DNA of 64,000 nt from Georgenia sp. TF02-10 (GCF_022759505.1 NZ_CP094289.1:1240001-1304000), one strand, 5' to 3'. Positions 24,600 through 32,742 are shown, numbered from the stretch's first letter. Notes: generated by a model from the letters alone, not told the origin. Numbers and translations are program-made.

Positions 24600-24605
24600 A
24601 GCGTA
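24600..24605 (-). promoter_or_regulatory. -10 element TACGCT for the 2-epimerase gene
   Basis: TACGCT on the minus strand, 7 nt before GTG 24592; back to back with the promoter of the GT4 gene at 24629, only 10 nt apart. Confidence 0.45.
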
Positions 24606-24615
24606 CCGGCGCTGA

Positions 24616-24621
24616 TAGTTT
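24616..24621 (+). promoter_or_regulatory. Extended -10 TGaTAGTTT for leaderless GT4 gene
   Basis: TAGTTT with an upstream TG one base away, followed by 7 nt and GTG 24629. The extended -10 may make up for the lack of a -35. Confidence 0.5.
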
Positions 24622-24628
24622 CCCCTGC

Positions 24629-25750
24629 GTGCGCATCGTGGTCGTGACGACGTGGTTCCCCACCGCCGTCGCCCCGGCCAGCGGCGCGTTCGTCGCCCGG
24701 GACGCCCACGCCGTCGCCTCCCTCGGCCACGACGTCGCCGTCGTCCACCTCGTCCCGCCGCACCAGGACGACGGCGCCCGCCGAGTGGTGCACGAGGGCC
24801 TGCGGGTGGTCCGGGTCCCGATGAGCACCACCCGCCCGGGCCAGGTCCTCGCCGCCGCTCGCACCCTGGGCCCGCTGCTCGCCGGCGCCGACGTGGTGCA
24901 CTCGATGGCCTTCTCCGCCCTGCTGCCGCTCGTCCTGCGCCGCCCCCGCGCTCCCTGGGTGCACACCGAGCACTGGTCCGGGCTGACCTCGCCGGGGACC
25001 CTGCCGGCCAGCTGGCGGGCGGTCCTGCCGGTCCTGCGCCACCTGCTCGCCGCGCCCGACGTCGCCACCGCGGTGTGCGAGTTCCTCGCCGCCCCGTTGC
25101 GGGCGGTCCGCGGCCGCCGCCCGACGGTCGTCGTGCCGTGCATCGTCCCGGTGCCCGACCCCGTCCCGCCGCGGCCGCCCCGCGGCCCCCGGCTCCGCCT
25201 GGTCGACGTCGGCGCCCTGGTGGACCGCAAGGACCCGCTGCTCGCGGTGGAGACCGTCGCCGAGCTCCAGCGCCGCGGCGTCCCGGCCGAGCTGGTGCTG
25301 GTGGGGGAGGGGGAGCTGCGCGGCGCCGTCACCCGGCGGGCGGCCGAGCTCGGCCTGGCGGACCGGGTCCGGCTGACCGGCGCCCTGCCCGCGGCCGGGG
25401 TGCTGGCCGAGCTGGCCCGGGCCGACCTCTTCCTCGGCCCGACCCGGGGGGACAACTTCTTCGTCTCCGCCGCCGAGGCGCTGGTCGCCGGCCGGCCCGT
25501 CGTCGTCGGCGCCACCGGCGGCCAGGGCGAGTACATCCGCCCCGAGGTGGGCGCGCTCGTCCCCGTCCAGGACGCCGCGGCCTACGCCGACGCCGTGCAG
25601 CGGGTGGACCGGGCCACCGCCGCCACGAGCGCCGCGGCGATCAGCGCCACCGTCGGGCAGCGGTTCTCCGTCGCCGCCGTCGCCGCCGGGTACGCCGACG
25701 CCTACGCCCAGGCCCGGGCGGTCCGCCGGCGAGCCGGGACGCGCCGGTGA
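24629..25750 (+). CDS. GT4 glycosyltransferase
   Basis: 373 aa, GTG at 24629. It starts RIVVVTTWFPTAVAPASGAFVARDAHAV, the typical GT4 opening with a glycine-rich loop, then VHSMAFSALLPLVL, WVHTEHWSGLTSP and CEFLAAPLRAV. The donor half has LRLVDVGALVDRKDPLLAVE, LVLVGEGELRGAV, RVRLTGALPAAGVLAEL and DNFFVSAAEALVAGRPVVVGATGGQGEYI, where the AAEALVAG block carries the conserved E-x7-E-like donor site. The stop overlaps the following GT2 start (GTGA). The GT4-GT2 couple parallels the GT-ABC-GT2 group at 15522-20019. Confidence 0.88.
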   Translation: MRIVVVTTWFPTAVAPASGAFVARDAHAVASLGHDVAVVHLVPPHQDDGARRVVHEGLRVVRVPMSTTRPGQVLAAARTLGPLLAGADVVHSMAFSALLPLVLRRPRAPWVHTEHWSGLTSPGTLPASWRAVLPVLRHLLAAPDVATAVCEFLAAPLRAVRGRRPTVVVPCIVPVPDPVPPRPPRGPRLRLVDVGALVDRKDPLLAVETVAELQRRGVPAELVLVGEGELRGAVTRRAAELGLADRVRLTGALPAAGVLAELARADLFLGPTRGDNFFVSAAEALVAGRPVVVGATGGQGEYIRPEVGALVPVQDAAAYADAVQRVDRATAATSAAAISATVGQRFSVAAVAAGYADAYAQARAVRRRAGTRR

Positions 25751-26844
25751 GCCCGGGCGCGCCGGGGAGCCCGCCGGGCGCGCCGGTCGAGGTGGTGATC
25801 GCCGTGCACACCCCCCGCCGGCCGGTCGGCCGCGCCGTGGCGTCCGTCCTCGACGGCAACGCCGCGCACACCCGGACCACCGTGGTCTGCCACAACGTGC
25901 CGGCGGCCGAGATCGCCGCCGTGATCTCCCCCCGGCACCGGGACCGGGTCCGCTACCTCGAGCACCGGGACCCCCGCCCGTCCGCCTCCGGCCCCTTCAA
26001 CGCCGGCATGGCCGCCGCCGACGGCGAGTACCTCGCCATCATGGGCTCGGACGACTGGCTGCAGCCCGGCGCCGTCGCATCCTGGCTCGACCTCGCCGAC
26101 CGCACCGGTGCCGAGACCGTCATCACCCGCCTGGCGCTCGGCCGGCCGGGCCGGCCGGTCCGCACCCCGCCCACCCGTCCCTGGCTGCGCGGCCTCGCCG
26201 ACCCGGTCAAGGACCGGCTCAGCTACCGCAGCGCCCCGCTCGGGCTCGTCTCCCGGGCCGCCCGCGACCGGCTGGGCGCCGCCCTCGTGGAGGGCATGAC
26301 CGTCGGCGGCGACGTCCCCTACGTCACCCGGCTGTGGTTCGGGACCCGGGTCGCGGTCGACCGCCGGGGCCCCGCCTACGTCATCGGCACCGGGGCCGAG
26401 GACCGGGTCACCTACACGCCGAGGCCGATCCGCGAGGAGTTCGCGTTCGTCCGCCACCTGCTGGACCAGGACTGGTTCCGGGCCTACCCGGCCGGCGCCC
26501 GGCGCGCGGTGTGCACCAAGCTCACCCGGATCCACCTCTTCGGGGCGGTGCACAACCGCCCGGACCCGGCCTTCTGGACCGCCGCGGAGCGGACCGCGCT
26601 CGCCGACGCCGCCGAGCGGCTGCTCGTCGCCGCGCCGGGTTTCGCCGAGGTCCTCTCCCTCGCCGACCGGGACCTCCTCGACACCGTCCAGGACCTGGGC
26701 GTCCCCGCCGCGGCGATGATCCACGCCGCACAGGCCCGCCGTCGGCACGGCCGGCCGCGCACCCTCGTGCCGCGCGACCTCCGCATGTCCCTGGCCGCCG
26801 AGGCGCCGCTGCGGCTGATGGCCGCCTCGGCGCTGACCAGGTGA
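25747..26844 (+). CDS. GT2 glycosyltransferase (paralogue of the one at 18901)
   Basis: 365 aa, GTG at 25747. GT-A fold: VEVVIAVHTPRRPVGRAVASVL, SASGPFNAGMAAADGEYLAIMGSDDWLQPGAV (SDD site), DPVKDRLSYRSAPLGLVSRAARDRLG, GGDVPYVTRLWFGTRVAVD. The helical C-terminus has FVRHLLDQDWFRAYPAGARRAVCTKLTRIHLFGAVHNRP-like sequence and FAEVLSLADRDLLDTVQDLG. The PVKDRL-x-YR-x-APLGL block and the tail helices are shared with the protein at 18901. The tail may hold a bound lipid acceptor, but nothing visible proves it. It ends the operon, 128 nt before the amidase gene. Confidence 0.85.
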   Translation: MSPGAPGSPPGAPVEVVIAVHTPRRPVGRAVASVLDGNAAHTRTTVVCHNVPAAEIAAVISPRHRDRVRYLEHRDPRPSASGPFNAGMAAADGEYLAIMGSDDWLQPGAVASWLDLADRTGAETVITRLALGRPGRPVRTPPTRPWLRGLADPVKDRLSYRSAPLGLVSRAARDRLGAALVEGMTVGGDVPYVTRLWFGTRVAVDRRGPAYVIGTGAEDRVTYTPRPIREEFAFVRHLLDQDWFRAYPAGARRAVCTKLTRIHLFGAVHNRPDPAFWTAAERTALADAAERLLVAAPGFAEVLSLADRDLLDTVQDLGVPAAAMIHAAQARRRHGRPRTLVPRDLRMSLAAEAPLRLMAASALTR

Positions 26845-26904
26845 GCGCGCGCATCGCTCGGGCCGACCGACGGTGATCGGCGACACTCCGGCCTGCCGCG
26901 GTGG

Positions 26905-26933
26905 TTGGCGGGTGCTCGCGCCTGTGCCAGGCT
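26905..26933 (+). promoter_or_regulatory. Promoter TTGGCG-17-CAGGCT upstream of the amidase gene
   Basis: -35 TTGGCG (26905-26910), a 17-nt spacer and -10 CAGGCT (26928-26933) predict a start near 26940 and a leader of about 33 nt. Confidence 0.45.
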
Positions 26934-26972
26934 GACGGCCGTCTACCCCCTCCCGCCCTGCGAGGTCCCCGG

Positions 26973-29153
26973 ATGCGCCTGCACCTCCGTCCCCCAGCCC
27001 TGGCCCTCGCGCTCGCGCTGCCGCTGATCGCCACCCCCGCGGCCGCGGACCTCTCGGTCGGCGACGACGACGCCGCTGGCGGATCTGCGGAAACCGGCGC
27101 GCCGGTACCCGGAGCGCCGGCCGACGCCCCCGCGGCCGACATCCCCGCGGGGGAGGTCGCGACGGTGCCGCAGGCGGCCCCGGTCGAGCCGGAGATTACC
27201 GTGGCGGAGATGCCGCCGGACGCCGCCACGGACGCGGCCACGCCCGCGTCGGCCGGCCCGACGGGTGCTCCCCGCGAGGAGGTGACGGTCCGGACGACGG
27301 GCGGTGAGTTGCTCGTCGTCGGCGTCACCTGGGCGGAGGCCACCGACCTGGCGGACCTGACCGCAGCCGTGCGCTGGCGCACCGGCGAGACCTGGTCCGG
27401 CTGGACCGACCTGGAGATCCTCCCGGCGTCGGCAGAGCCGGAGGCCGCCGGGGAGCGCGGCGGCACCGAGCCCCTGGTGGTGACCGGCGCCGAGGAGGTC
27501 GAGGCACGGGTCACCGCCCCGCCCGGACAGCTGCCCACCGAGCCCGAGCTGATGGCCGTCGACCCGGGCCAGGCCGTCGCCGACGGCGCCGCCCCGCTGC
27601 TCAGCGGCGGCTCCGGCGGCGGGACCGGCACGGCGGCCGGGGCGGCCGGCACGGTCCGGGCCGCCACCGCCGCGGCCGGCGTCCCGCGCATCTTCACCCG
27701 GGCCGACTGGGGCGCCGACGAGTCCATCCGGTCCTGGCGGCCCGAGCTGGGCCGGGTCACCGGCGCCGTCATCCACCACAGCGCCGGCGCCAACGGGTAC
27801 TCCGCCGCCCAGGTCCCGGCCATCATCCGCGGCATCTACGCCTTCCACGCCCAGGGCCGCGGCTGGGGCGACATCGGGTACAACGTCCTCGTCGACCGGT
27901 TCGGCCGCGCCTGGGAGGGCCGCTACGGCGGCCTGGACAACGCCATCATCGGCGCGCACGCGAGCGGCGTGAACGCCACCACCTTCGGGATCTCCGTCCT
28001 CGGCGACTACGACAAGGTCGCCGTGCCCGCCGCCGCCTTCGAGACCGTCGCCCAGGTGGTGGCGTGGAAGTTCGCCCGGCACGGCATCAGCACCGCCGGC
28101 ACCGCCGTCGGGCTCAACGGAAAACCCATGCCGCGGGTGGTCGGGCACCGTGACGTCGGCAGCACCGCCTGCCCCGGCCGGTTCTTCTACTCCCGGCTCG
28201 GCGAGCTCCGCAGCCGCATCGCGGCGCTCCAGCCGACCATGCCCTCCTACCCGCCCAACGACACCGTCCGGCTGGGCGGCCGGGACCGCTACGCCACCGC
28301 CGTCGCCGCCTCCCGCTGGGCGAACAGCCGCTCCTCGGTGGTCTACGTGGCCACCGGCCGCGACTTCCCCGACGCCCTGGCCGGCGGCCCGGCCGCCACC
28401 CGCAAGGACGCCCCCGTCCTCCTCCTCCACGGCAACGCCATCGCCACCGACGTGCGGACCGAGCTGCGCCGGCTCCGGCCGACGACCATCTACGTCCTCG
28501 GCGGACCCGGGGTGATCACCGACGCCACCGTCGCCCAGCTGCGCCAGTACGCCGGGACGGTGACCCGGCTCGCCGGGGCGGACCGGTACGCCACCGCCGC
28601 CCAGGTCGCCCGGAACGGGTGGGCCGGCACGGCCGGGACCGTCGTGCTCACCTCCGGGGACACCTACGCCGACGCCCTCACCGGCGGGGCCGCCGCAGCC
28701 GTGCAGGGCGCGCCGATCCTGCTCACCGCCCGGGACGGGCTCCCCGCCGCCACCCGCAGCGAGATCGCCCGGCTGCGGCCCGGCCGGGTCGTCCTCGTCG
28801 GCGGCCCCGGCGCGATCGCCGAGGGCACGCTCCAGCAGGTGGCGGCGGCCGCACCGGGCGCCACCATCGAGCGGGTCGCCGGCCGGGACCGGTACGCCAC
28901 CGCCGCCGCCGTCACCGCCCGGTTCTGGCCGAAGGGGGCGGGCACGGCGTACTTCGCCGCCGGCGGGGACTTCGCCGACGCCGTCAGCGCGGTCCCCGCC
29001 GCCGGTGACGCCAAGGCACCGCTCCTGCTCGCCCGCACCACCTGCCTGGACGCCCCGACGTCGGCGGCGCTCACCGCGCTGAAGGCCCGGGTGAAGGTCG
29101 TGGTCGGCGGAACGGGCGTCGTCCCGGACGCTGCCACCCGCACCAGGTGCTGA
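26973..29153 (+). CDS. Secreted N-acetylmuramoyl-L-alanine amidase (PGRP/amidase_2) with CWB2 repeats
   Basis: 726 aa, ATG at 26973. Signal peptide 1-24 (LALALALPLIATPAAA). A Pro/Ala/Glu-rich region and a beta domain (about 100-185, VRTTGGELLVVGVTWAEA) come first. The PGRP amidase domain spans about 230-420, with zinc-ligand type residues in AVIHHSAGANGYSA, WEGRYGGLDNAIIGAHA and VVGHRDVGSTACPG (His, His, Cys), plus GISVLGDYD. Three CWB2 repeats fill the C-terminus, each starting RxxGxDRYATA (RLGGRDRYATA, RLAGADRYATA, RVAGRDRYATA). It would cleave the peptide from peptidoglycan glycan while held on a wall polymer. It has its own promoter. The next two genes encode CWB2-only proteins. Confidence 0.93.
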   Translation: MRLHLRPPALALALALPLIATPAAADLSVGDDDAAGGSAETGAPVPGAPADAPAADIPAGEVATVPQAAPVEPEITVAEMPPDAATDAATPASAGPTGAPREEVTVRTTGGELLVVGVTWAEATDLADLTAAVRWRTGETWSGWTDLEILPASAEPEAAGERGGTEPLVVTGAEEVEARVTAPPGQLPTEPELMAVDPGQAVADGAAPLLSGGSGGGTGTAAGAAGTVRAATAAAGVPRIFTRADWGADESIRSWRPELGRVTGAVIHHSAGANGYSAAQVPAIIRGIYAFHAQGRGWGDIGYNVLVDRFGRAWEGRYGGLDNAIIGAHASGVNATTFGISVLGDYDKVAVPAAAFETVAQVVAWKFARHGISTAGTAVGLNGKPMPRVVGHRDVGSTACPGRFFYSRLGELRSRIAALQPTMPSYPPNDTVRLGGRDRYATAVAASRWANSRSSVVYVATGRDFPDALAGGPAATRKDAPVLLLHGNAIATDVRTELRRLRPTTIYVLGGPGVITDATVAQLRQYAGTVTRLAGADRYATAAQVARNGWAGTAGTVVLTSGDTYADALTGGAAAAVQGAPILLTARDGLPAATRSEIARLRPGRVVLVGGPGAIAEGTLQQVAAAAPGATIERVAGRDRYATAAAVTARFWPKGAGTAYFAAGGDFADAVSAVPAAGDAKAPLLLARTTCLDAPTSAALTALKARVKVVVGGTGVVPDAATRTRC

Positions 29154-29693
29154 CCACTCAACACGGTCAGCTGCTCCCGTCTTCGATCACCTGCTCACTC
29201 ACTGGTCAGCGCAGACGAGCAGCTTTGCCAGAACGCGGGAAGGACCTTGCCAGGAGGGCCCGAAGTACGGCTAGTATGCGGACTGGTGCGGGGGTCCAGC
29301 CGGCATGCGTCGCTCGAACAGGTCCCCTCGGGCGCTGGCGGGGCGGCAACGAACTACGCACCGAGCCGACGGCCCGCTCCGCACACCGGGGCGGGCCGTC
29401 CGGCCCCCCTCTCATTGTCGCCGCGTCGTTGCGGCGGCCAGCGGAACGCCTTCACCTTCCTCCGGATCCTCGCCGGCGGTCTCCCGCCGCCGAGGGCGCT
29501 TTCCTGCTGCCCGAACTTTGGCGACGACCGTCCTTTGTCGACACCCGTCGTCGATGCTGTGGACGGTCCTCGTTGGGAATCGCAGCTGGGTGGAAGCGAG
29601 GACGGGCGCTTGACGCCCTCGGCCCGATCGGGCGGTCTCGGCTCAATTTTCGGCCCCGTCTCGCCGGTGCCGAGACTGCGACTGCTCGAGCGG
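29154..29693. other. Long intergenic stretch before the CWB2 genes: hairpin and possible extra promoter
   Basis: 540 nt without a convincing gene. It holds a possible promoter, TTGCCA (29247-29252), a 19-nt spacer and TAGTAT (29272-29277), and further on a strong hairpin (29368-29400). A frame from GTG 29286 stays open to 29744, but its composition does not look like protein. A short untranslated RNA ending at the hairpin is possible. Confidence 0.35.
29368..29400 (+). terminator. 13-bp hairpin followed by a pyrimidine-rich tail
   Basis: GACGGCCCGCTCC pairs with GGGGCGGGCCGTC (one G-T wobble) around a 7-nt loop; CCCCCCTCTCATT follows. It lies 215 nt after the amidase stop and about 90 nt after the TAGTAT box. 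Confidence 0.45.
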
Positions 29694-29723
29694 TTGCGCG
29701 GGGAGCGCGAACACCGCTACAGT
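29694..29723 (+). promoter_or_regulatory. Promoter TTGCGC-18-TACAGT of first CWB2-only gene
   Basis: -35 TTGCGC (29694-29699), an 18-nt spacer and -10 TACAGT (29718-29723). The same two hexamers recur with 17-nt spacing before the second copy at 31278, which supports the call. It predicts a leader of about 130 nt. Confidence 0.7.
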
Positions 29724-29858
29724 CACGCCGACCCACCCACGTGAGGTAACGGTGTCGGGCCCGCGAGCAAACAGCTCGGGGAGCGCGGACCTGAATGGCA
29801 CGGGCTGTGGGGACCAGCACGAACACGAACACTCCGTGACCTGAGGAGGTCAACCCAC
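29724..29858 (+). promoter_or_regulatory. Conserved long leader with small hairpin and strong ribosome site
   Basis: The leader matches that at 31307-31440 in GACCCACCCACGTGAGGTA, then a hairpin CGAGC-AAACA-GCTCG (29764-29778), GGACCTGAA and TTCCGTGACCTGAGGAGGT-like sequence (here CTCCGTGACC). In the other copy the stem has CGGGC-ACCA-GCTCG, keeping pairing by a G-T wobble. Function is unknown; mRNA stability or regulation is possible. Confidence 0.5.
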
Positions 29859-30962
29859 ATGGGTAAGCTTGTCCGCCGCGGCTCCCTCGCCGCAGCCGCC
29901 GCCCTTGCGGCAACCATGACGCTTGCGCCCAGCGCGCTCGCCGACGACGACTCCGGCCCGATCGACATCGACGGCTCCCCCGAGGTCGCCGCCGACAACG
30001 GCCCCAACGTCTGGCGCTTCGCTGACCGCGACCGCATCGGCACCGCCCTCGAGGCCGCCGAGCGGACCGACAACCTCTGGGGTGACACCGTCATCCTGGC
30101 GACCGACGCTGACTACCCCGACGCGCTCGCCGCGGCCCCGCTGGCCGACCAGCTCGACGCCCCGGTGCTGCTCACCAAGCCCGGTGAGGAGCTCGACCGT
30201 CGGGTGGCGGCCTACCTGGCCGACGACGCCAACGGCGTCAGCAACGTCATCCTCGTCTCCGGCGAGGGTGTGCTGAAGTCCGGCATCGTCAACCAGATCG
30301 AGGACGAGCTCGGCCTCACCACCGAGCGGGTGTCCGGCGCCAACCGGTACCAGACCGCCTACCTGCTCGCGCAGGAGGCCGTGTCCTACGGCATCGCCGA
30401 GGGCGAGTACCCGAACATCTTCCTCGCCTCGGGCACCAACTTCCCGGACGCGCTGGCCGCCGGTGCGGCTGCCGCGGAGCACTCCGGCGTGGTGCTGCTG
30501 ACCCAGGCCAACGGCCTGGAGCTCTACACCTTCGCCGCGCTGCAGGCCGGCGGTTGGGCCGGTGTCGACGCGATCAACCACCGCGAGGTCATCGCGATCG
30601 GTGGTCCCGCCGCCGACGCCGCCCCGAACGGCTACCTGGGCAACCCGGTCGACGTTGACACCGAGATCGTCGGTGCCAACCGGTACGAGACCGCGGCGAT
30701 GACCGCGAGCGAGTACTTCGAGGACCCGGAGAACTTCGTCGTCACCTCCGGTGAGGGCTTCGCCGATGCGATCGTCGGTGGCGCCTACGCCGCGAACGTC
30801 GACGGGCCGCTGCTGCTGACGAACAACGCCGGTCTCCCGCGGGCGACCATCAACTACCTGTCCGCGAACGTGGACAACGGCGAGAACGTCTTCGTCTTCG
30901 GTGGCCCGGGCTCCGTGAGCCGTACGGTCTCCACCCAGATCGGTAACATCTTCGACTACTGA
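29859..30962 (+). CDS. Secreted protein made only of three CWB2 repeats (copy 1)
   Basis: 367 aa. The ATG at 29859 has GAGGAGG about 9 nt upstream. Signal peptide 1-28 (LVRRGSLAAAAALAATM, cut near SALA-DDD). The mature protein is just three cell-wall-binding-2 repeats: starts at WRFADRDRIGTALEA (about 49), RVSGANRYQTAYLLA (about 148) and IVGANRYETAAMTA (about 268), each with a PDALAAG/ADAIVGG-type block and a closing GGP turn. There is no catalytic domain. CWB2 triplets bind anionic wall polymers in Firmicutes. Codon use has more GGT and CGT than neighbours, and the promoter, ribosome site and terminator are strong, all suggesting high expression. An S-layer-like or coat role is inference. 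Confidence 0.9.
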   Translation: MGKLVRRGSLAAAAALAATMTLAPSALADDDSGPIDIDGSPEVAADNGPNVWRFADRDRIGTALEAAERTDNLWGDTVILATDADYPDALAAAPLADQLDAPVLLTKPGEELDRRVAAYLADDANGVSNVILVSGEGVLKSGIVNQIEDELGLTTERVSGANRYQTAYLLAQEAVSYGIAEGEYPNIFLASGTNFPDALAAGAAAAEHSGVVLLTQANGLELYTFAALQAGGWAGVDAINHREVIAIGGPAADAAPNGYLGNPVDVDTEIVGANRYETAAMTASEYFEDPENFVVTSGEGFADAIVGGAYAANVDGPLLLTNNAGLPRATINYLSANVDNGENVFVFGGPGSVSRTVSTQIGNIFDY

Positions 30963-31003
30963 GGCTGACTGACCGCCCGCGGTCATCACCCTGTCGACGG
31001 AAG

Positions 31004-31036
31004 CTCCCCCAGCGTCTTGGACGCTGGGGGAGTTTT
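31004..31036 (+). terminator. Rho-independent terminator of CWB2 copy 1
   Basis: A perfect 12-bp stem (CTCCCCCAGCGT with its complement), a 5-nt loop, then TTTT. It starts 42 nt after the stop. It is the clearest terminator in the window. Confidence 0.88.
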
Positions 31037-31277
31037 CGTCGTGCGGCGCGTCGGTGGAGCCCGACGGCTGCTGAATCCTGGCCGCCAATGGCTTCCCACC
31101 GGCCCACCGCCTCCCTCGGCCAGGTGGATGCTGACCTTGCCAGGGTGCGTCCCTGGACAGCCCGGGCCGGAGGGCCGATTCTTCCGGTTCGGAAATCTCG
31201 CCAGGACGTTAGTCTGTAGCCAGGCGGCAGGAAGAATGGCCCGCTGGGGCTCGGAATGTAACGGTTCCGTCAACCTG

Positions 31278-31306
31278 TTGCGCAGGAACAGGGACGCCGC
31301 TACAGT
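31278..31306 (+). promoter_or_regulatory. Promoter TTGCGC-17-TACAGT of second CWB2-only gene
   Basis: -35 TTGCGC (31278-31283), a 17-nt spacer and -10 TACAGT (31301-31306). It is the duplicate of the promoter at 29694. Confidence 0.7.
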
Positions 31307-31440
31307 CAGCAATGACCCACCCACGTGAGGTAGCGGGGTCGGGCCTGCGGGCACCAGCTCGGGGGGCACGGACCTGAACGGCACGCGTAGTGGGGGACCA
31401 GTACCGTTCATCGACATTCCGTGACCTGAGGAGGTCCACC
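31307..31440 (+). promoter_or_regulatory. Conserved long leader of second CWB2-only gene
   Basis: Same order of elements as 29724-29858: GACCCACCCACGTGAGGTA, the stem CGGGC-ACCA-GCTCG (31348-31361), GGACCTGAACGGCACG and CCGTGACCTGAGGAGGTCCACC before the ATG. Between the shared blocks the sequence has diverged. Confidence 0.5.
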
Positions 31441-32547
31441 ATGGGCAAGATTGTCCGCCGCGGCTCGCTCGCCGCCGCCGCCGCCCTCGCGGCAACCATC
31501 TCGCTTGCGCCCAGCGCGCTCGCCGACGACGACTCCGGCCCGATCGACATCGACGGCTCGCCCGAGGTCGTCGCCCCCAACGGGCCCAACGTCTGGCGCT
31601 TCGCCGACCGCGACCGCATCGGCACCGCCCTCGAGGCCGCCGAGCGGACCAACGGGGTCTGGGGCGGTGAGGACGGCAACATCGTCATCCTCGCGACCGA
31701 CGCGGACTACCCCGACGCCCTCGCCGCGGCCCCGCTGGCCGACCAGCTCAACGCCCCGGTGCTGCTCACCAAGCCCGGTGAGGTCCTCGACAGCCGGGTG
31801 GCGGACTACCTGCAGGACAACGACGTTGACGATGTGATCCTCGCCTCCGGCGAGGGTGTGCTGAAGTCCGGCATCGTCAATGAGATCGAGGCGATGGGCA
31901 TCGCCACCGAGCGGGTGTCTGGCGTCAACCGGTACGAGACCGCTTACCTGCTCGCGCAGGAGGCGATCAGCTACAACATCGCCGACGACGAGTACCCGAA
32001 CATCTTCCTGGCCTCGGGCACCAACTTCCCGGACGCGCTGGCTGCCGGTGCGGCTGCCGCGCAGCACTCCGGCGTGGTGCTGCTGACCCAGGCCAACGGC
32101 CTGGAGCTGTACACCTTCGCCGCGCTGCAGCCGGGCGGCTACGCCGGTAACGACGCGATCAACCACCGCGAGGTCATCGCGATCGGTGGTCCCGCCGCGA
32201 ACGCTGCCCCGAAGGGCTACCTGGGCAACCCTGTCGACGTCGACTTCAACATCGTCGGCAAGAACCGCTACGAGACCGCGGCGATGACCGCCGACGCGTA
32301 CTTCGAGGACCCGGAGAACGTCGTCGTCGCCTCCGGTGAGGGCTTCGCCGACGCGATCGTCGGTGGCGCCTACGCCGCGAACGTCGACGGGCCGCTGCTG
32401 CTGACGAACAACGGCGGTCTCCCGCGGGCCACGATCAACTACCTGACCGGGAACGTGGACCGCGGCGAGAACGTCTTCGTCTTCGGTGGCCCCGGCGCCG
32501 TCAGCCCGGCAGTCTCCACCCAGATCGCGGAGCTGTTCCGCTACTGA
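31441..32547 (+). CDS. Secreted protein made only of three CWB2 repeats (copy 2)
   Basis: 368 aa. The ATG at 31441 has GAGGAGG upstream. It is very similar to the protein encoded just upstream: same signal peptide pattern (IVRRGSLAAAAALAATI), same three repeats (RDRIGTALEA, VNRYETAYLLA, KNRYETAAMTA) and the same ends. Differences cluster in the first repeat (NGVWGGEDGN insertion of 2 residues; DVDDVILAS for GVSNVILVS) and in scattered surface positions, so both copies look functional. As a tandem duplicate with its own promoter and terminator it may be expressed under other conditions or raise the protein dose. Confidence 0.9.
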   Translation: MGKIVRRGSLAAAAALAATISLAPSALADDDSGPIDIDGSPEVVAPNGPNVWRFADRDRIGTALEAAERTNGVWGGEDGNIVILATDADYPDALAAAPLADQLNAPVLLTKPGEVLDSRVADYLQDNDVDDVILASGEGVLKSGIVNEIEAMGIATERVSGVNRYETAYLLAQEAISYNIADDEYPNIFLASGTNFPDALAAGAAAAQHSGVVLLTQANGLELYTFAALQPGGYAGNDAINHREVIAIGGPAANAAPKGYLGNPVDVDFNIVGKNRYETAAMTADAYFEDPENVVVASGEGFADAIVGGAYAANVDGPLLLTNNGGLPRATINYLTGNVDRGENVFVFGGPGAVSPAVSTQIAELFRY

Positions 32548-32584
32548 GGTCACCTGACTGACCGCCTGCGGTCGTCATCTGATT

Positions 32585-32629
32585 GACGAGAGCTCCCCCG
32601 GCGTCCCAGACGCCGGGGGAGCTCTCGTC
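32585..32629 (+). terminator. 20-bp perfect hairpin after CWB2 copy 2
   Basis: GACGAGAGCTCCCCCGGCGT pairs exactly with 32610-32629 around a 5-nt loop. The stem core matches the terminator of copy 1 but is longer, and the T-run is missing (TGCCCC follows). Confidence 0.75.
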
Positions 32630-32736
32630 TGCCCCGCTGTTCCGGCAGGAATGTGACGTGGCCGACAGTTTCGCGTCCGGGTAGGTTCCGTTCCGCTCTC
32701 CGTGGTTCCGCGTCCGGAGGTTCCGCAGGCACGGAC

Positions 32737-32742
32737 TATTCT
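32737..32742 (+). promoter_or_regulatory. -10 candidate TATTCT for the sugar dehydrogenase gene
   Basis: TATTCT lies 56 nt before ATG 32799; the leader would end in GGAAG. A run of GGTTCCG repeats precedes it and no standard -35 is seen. Confidence 0.35.

Larger units (their letters stand above)
29694..32629 (+). repeat. Tandem duplication of a complete CWB2 transcription unit
   Basis: Promoter, long leader, gene and terminator hairpin occur twice in the same order (29694-31036 and 31278-32629). The spacer between the units (31037-31277) shows no similar counterpart at the far end, so the exact duplication ends cannot be set by eye. Confidence 0.8.

Noticed and set aside
29286-29744. Open frame in the gap before CWB2 copy 1
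   Set aside because: Random-like composition, start 8 nt after a weak box, and it runs through the CWB2 promoter.
29724-29858. Cyclic di-AMP (ydaO) riboswitch in the CWB2 leader
   Set aside because: Considered because such riboswitches precede wall-protein genes in actinobacteria, but I could not align the conserved ydaO core blocks.
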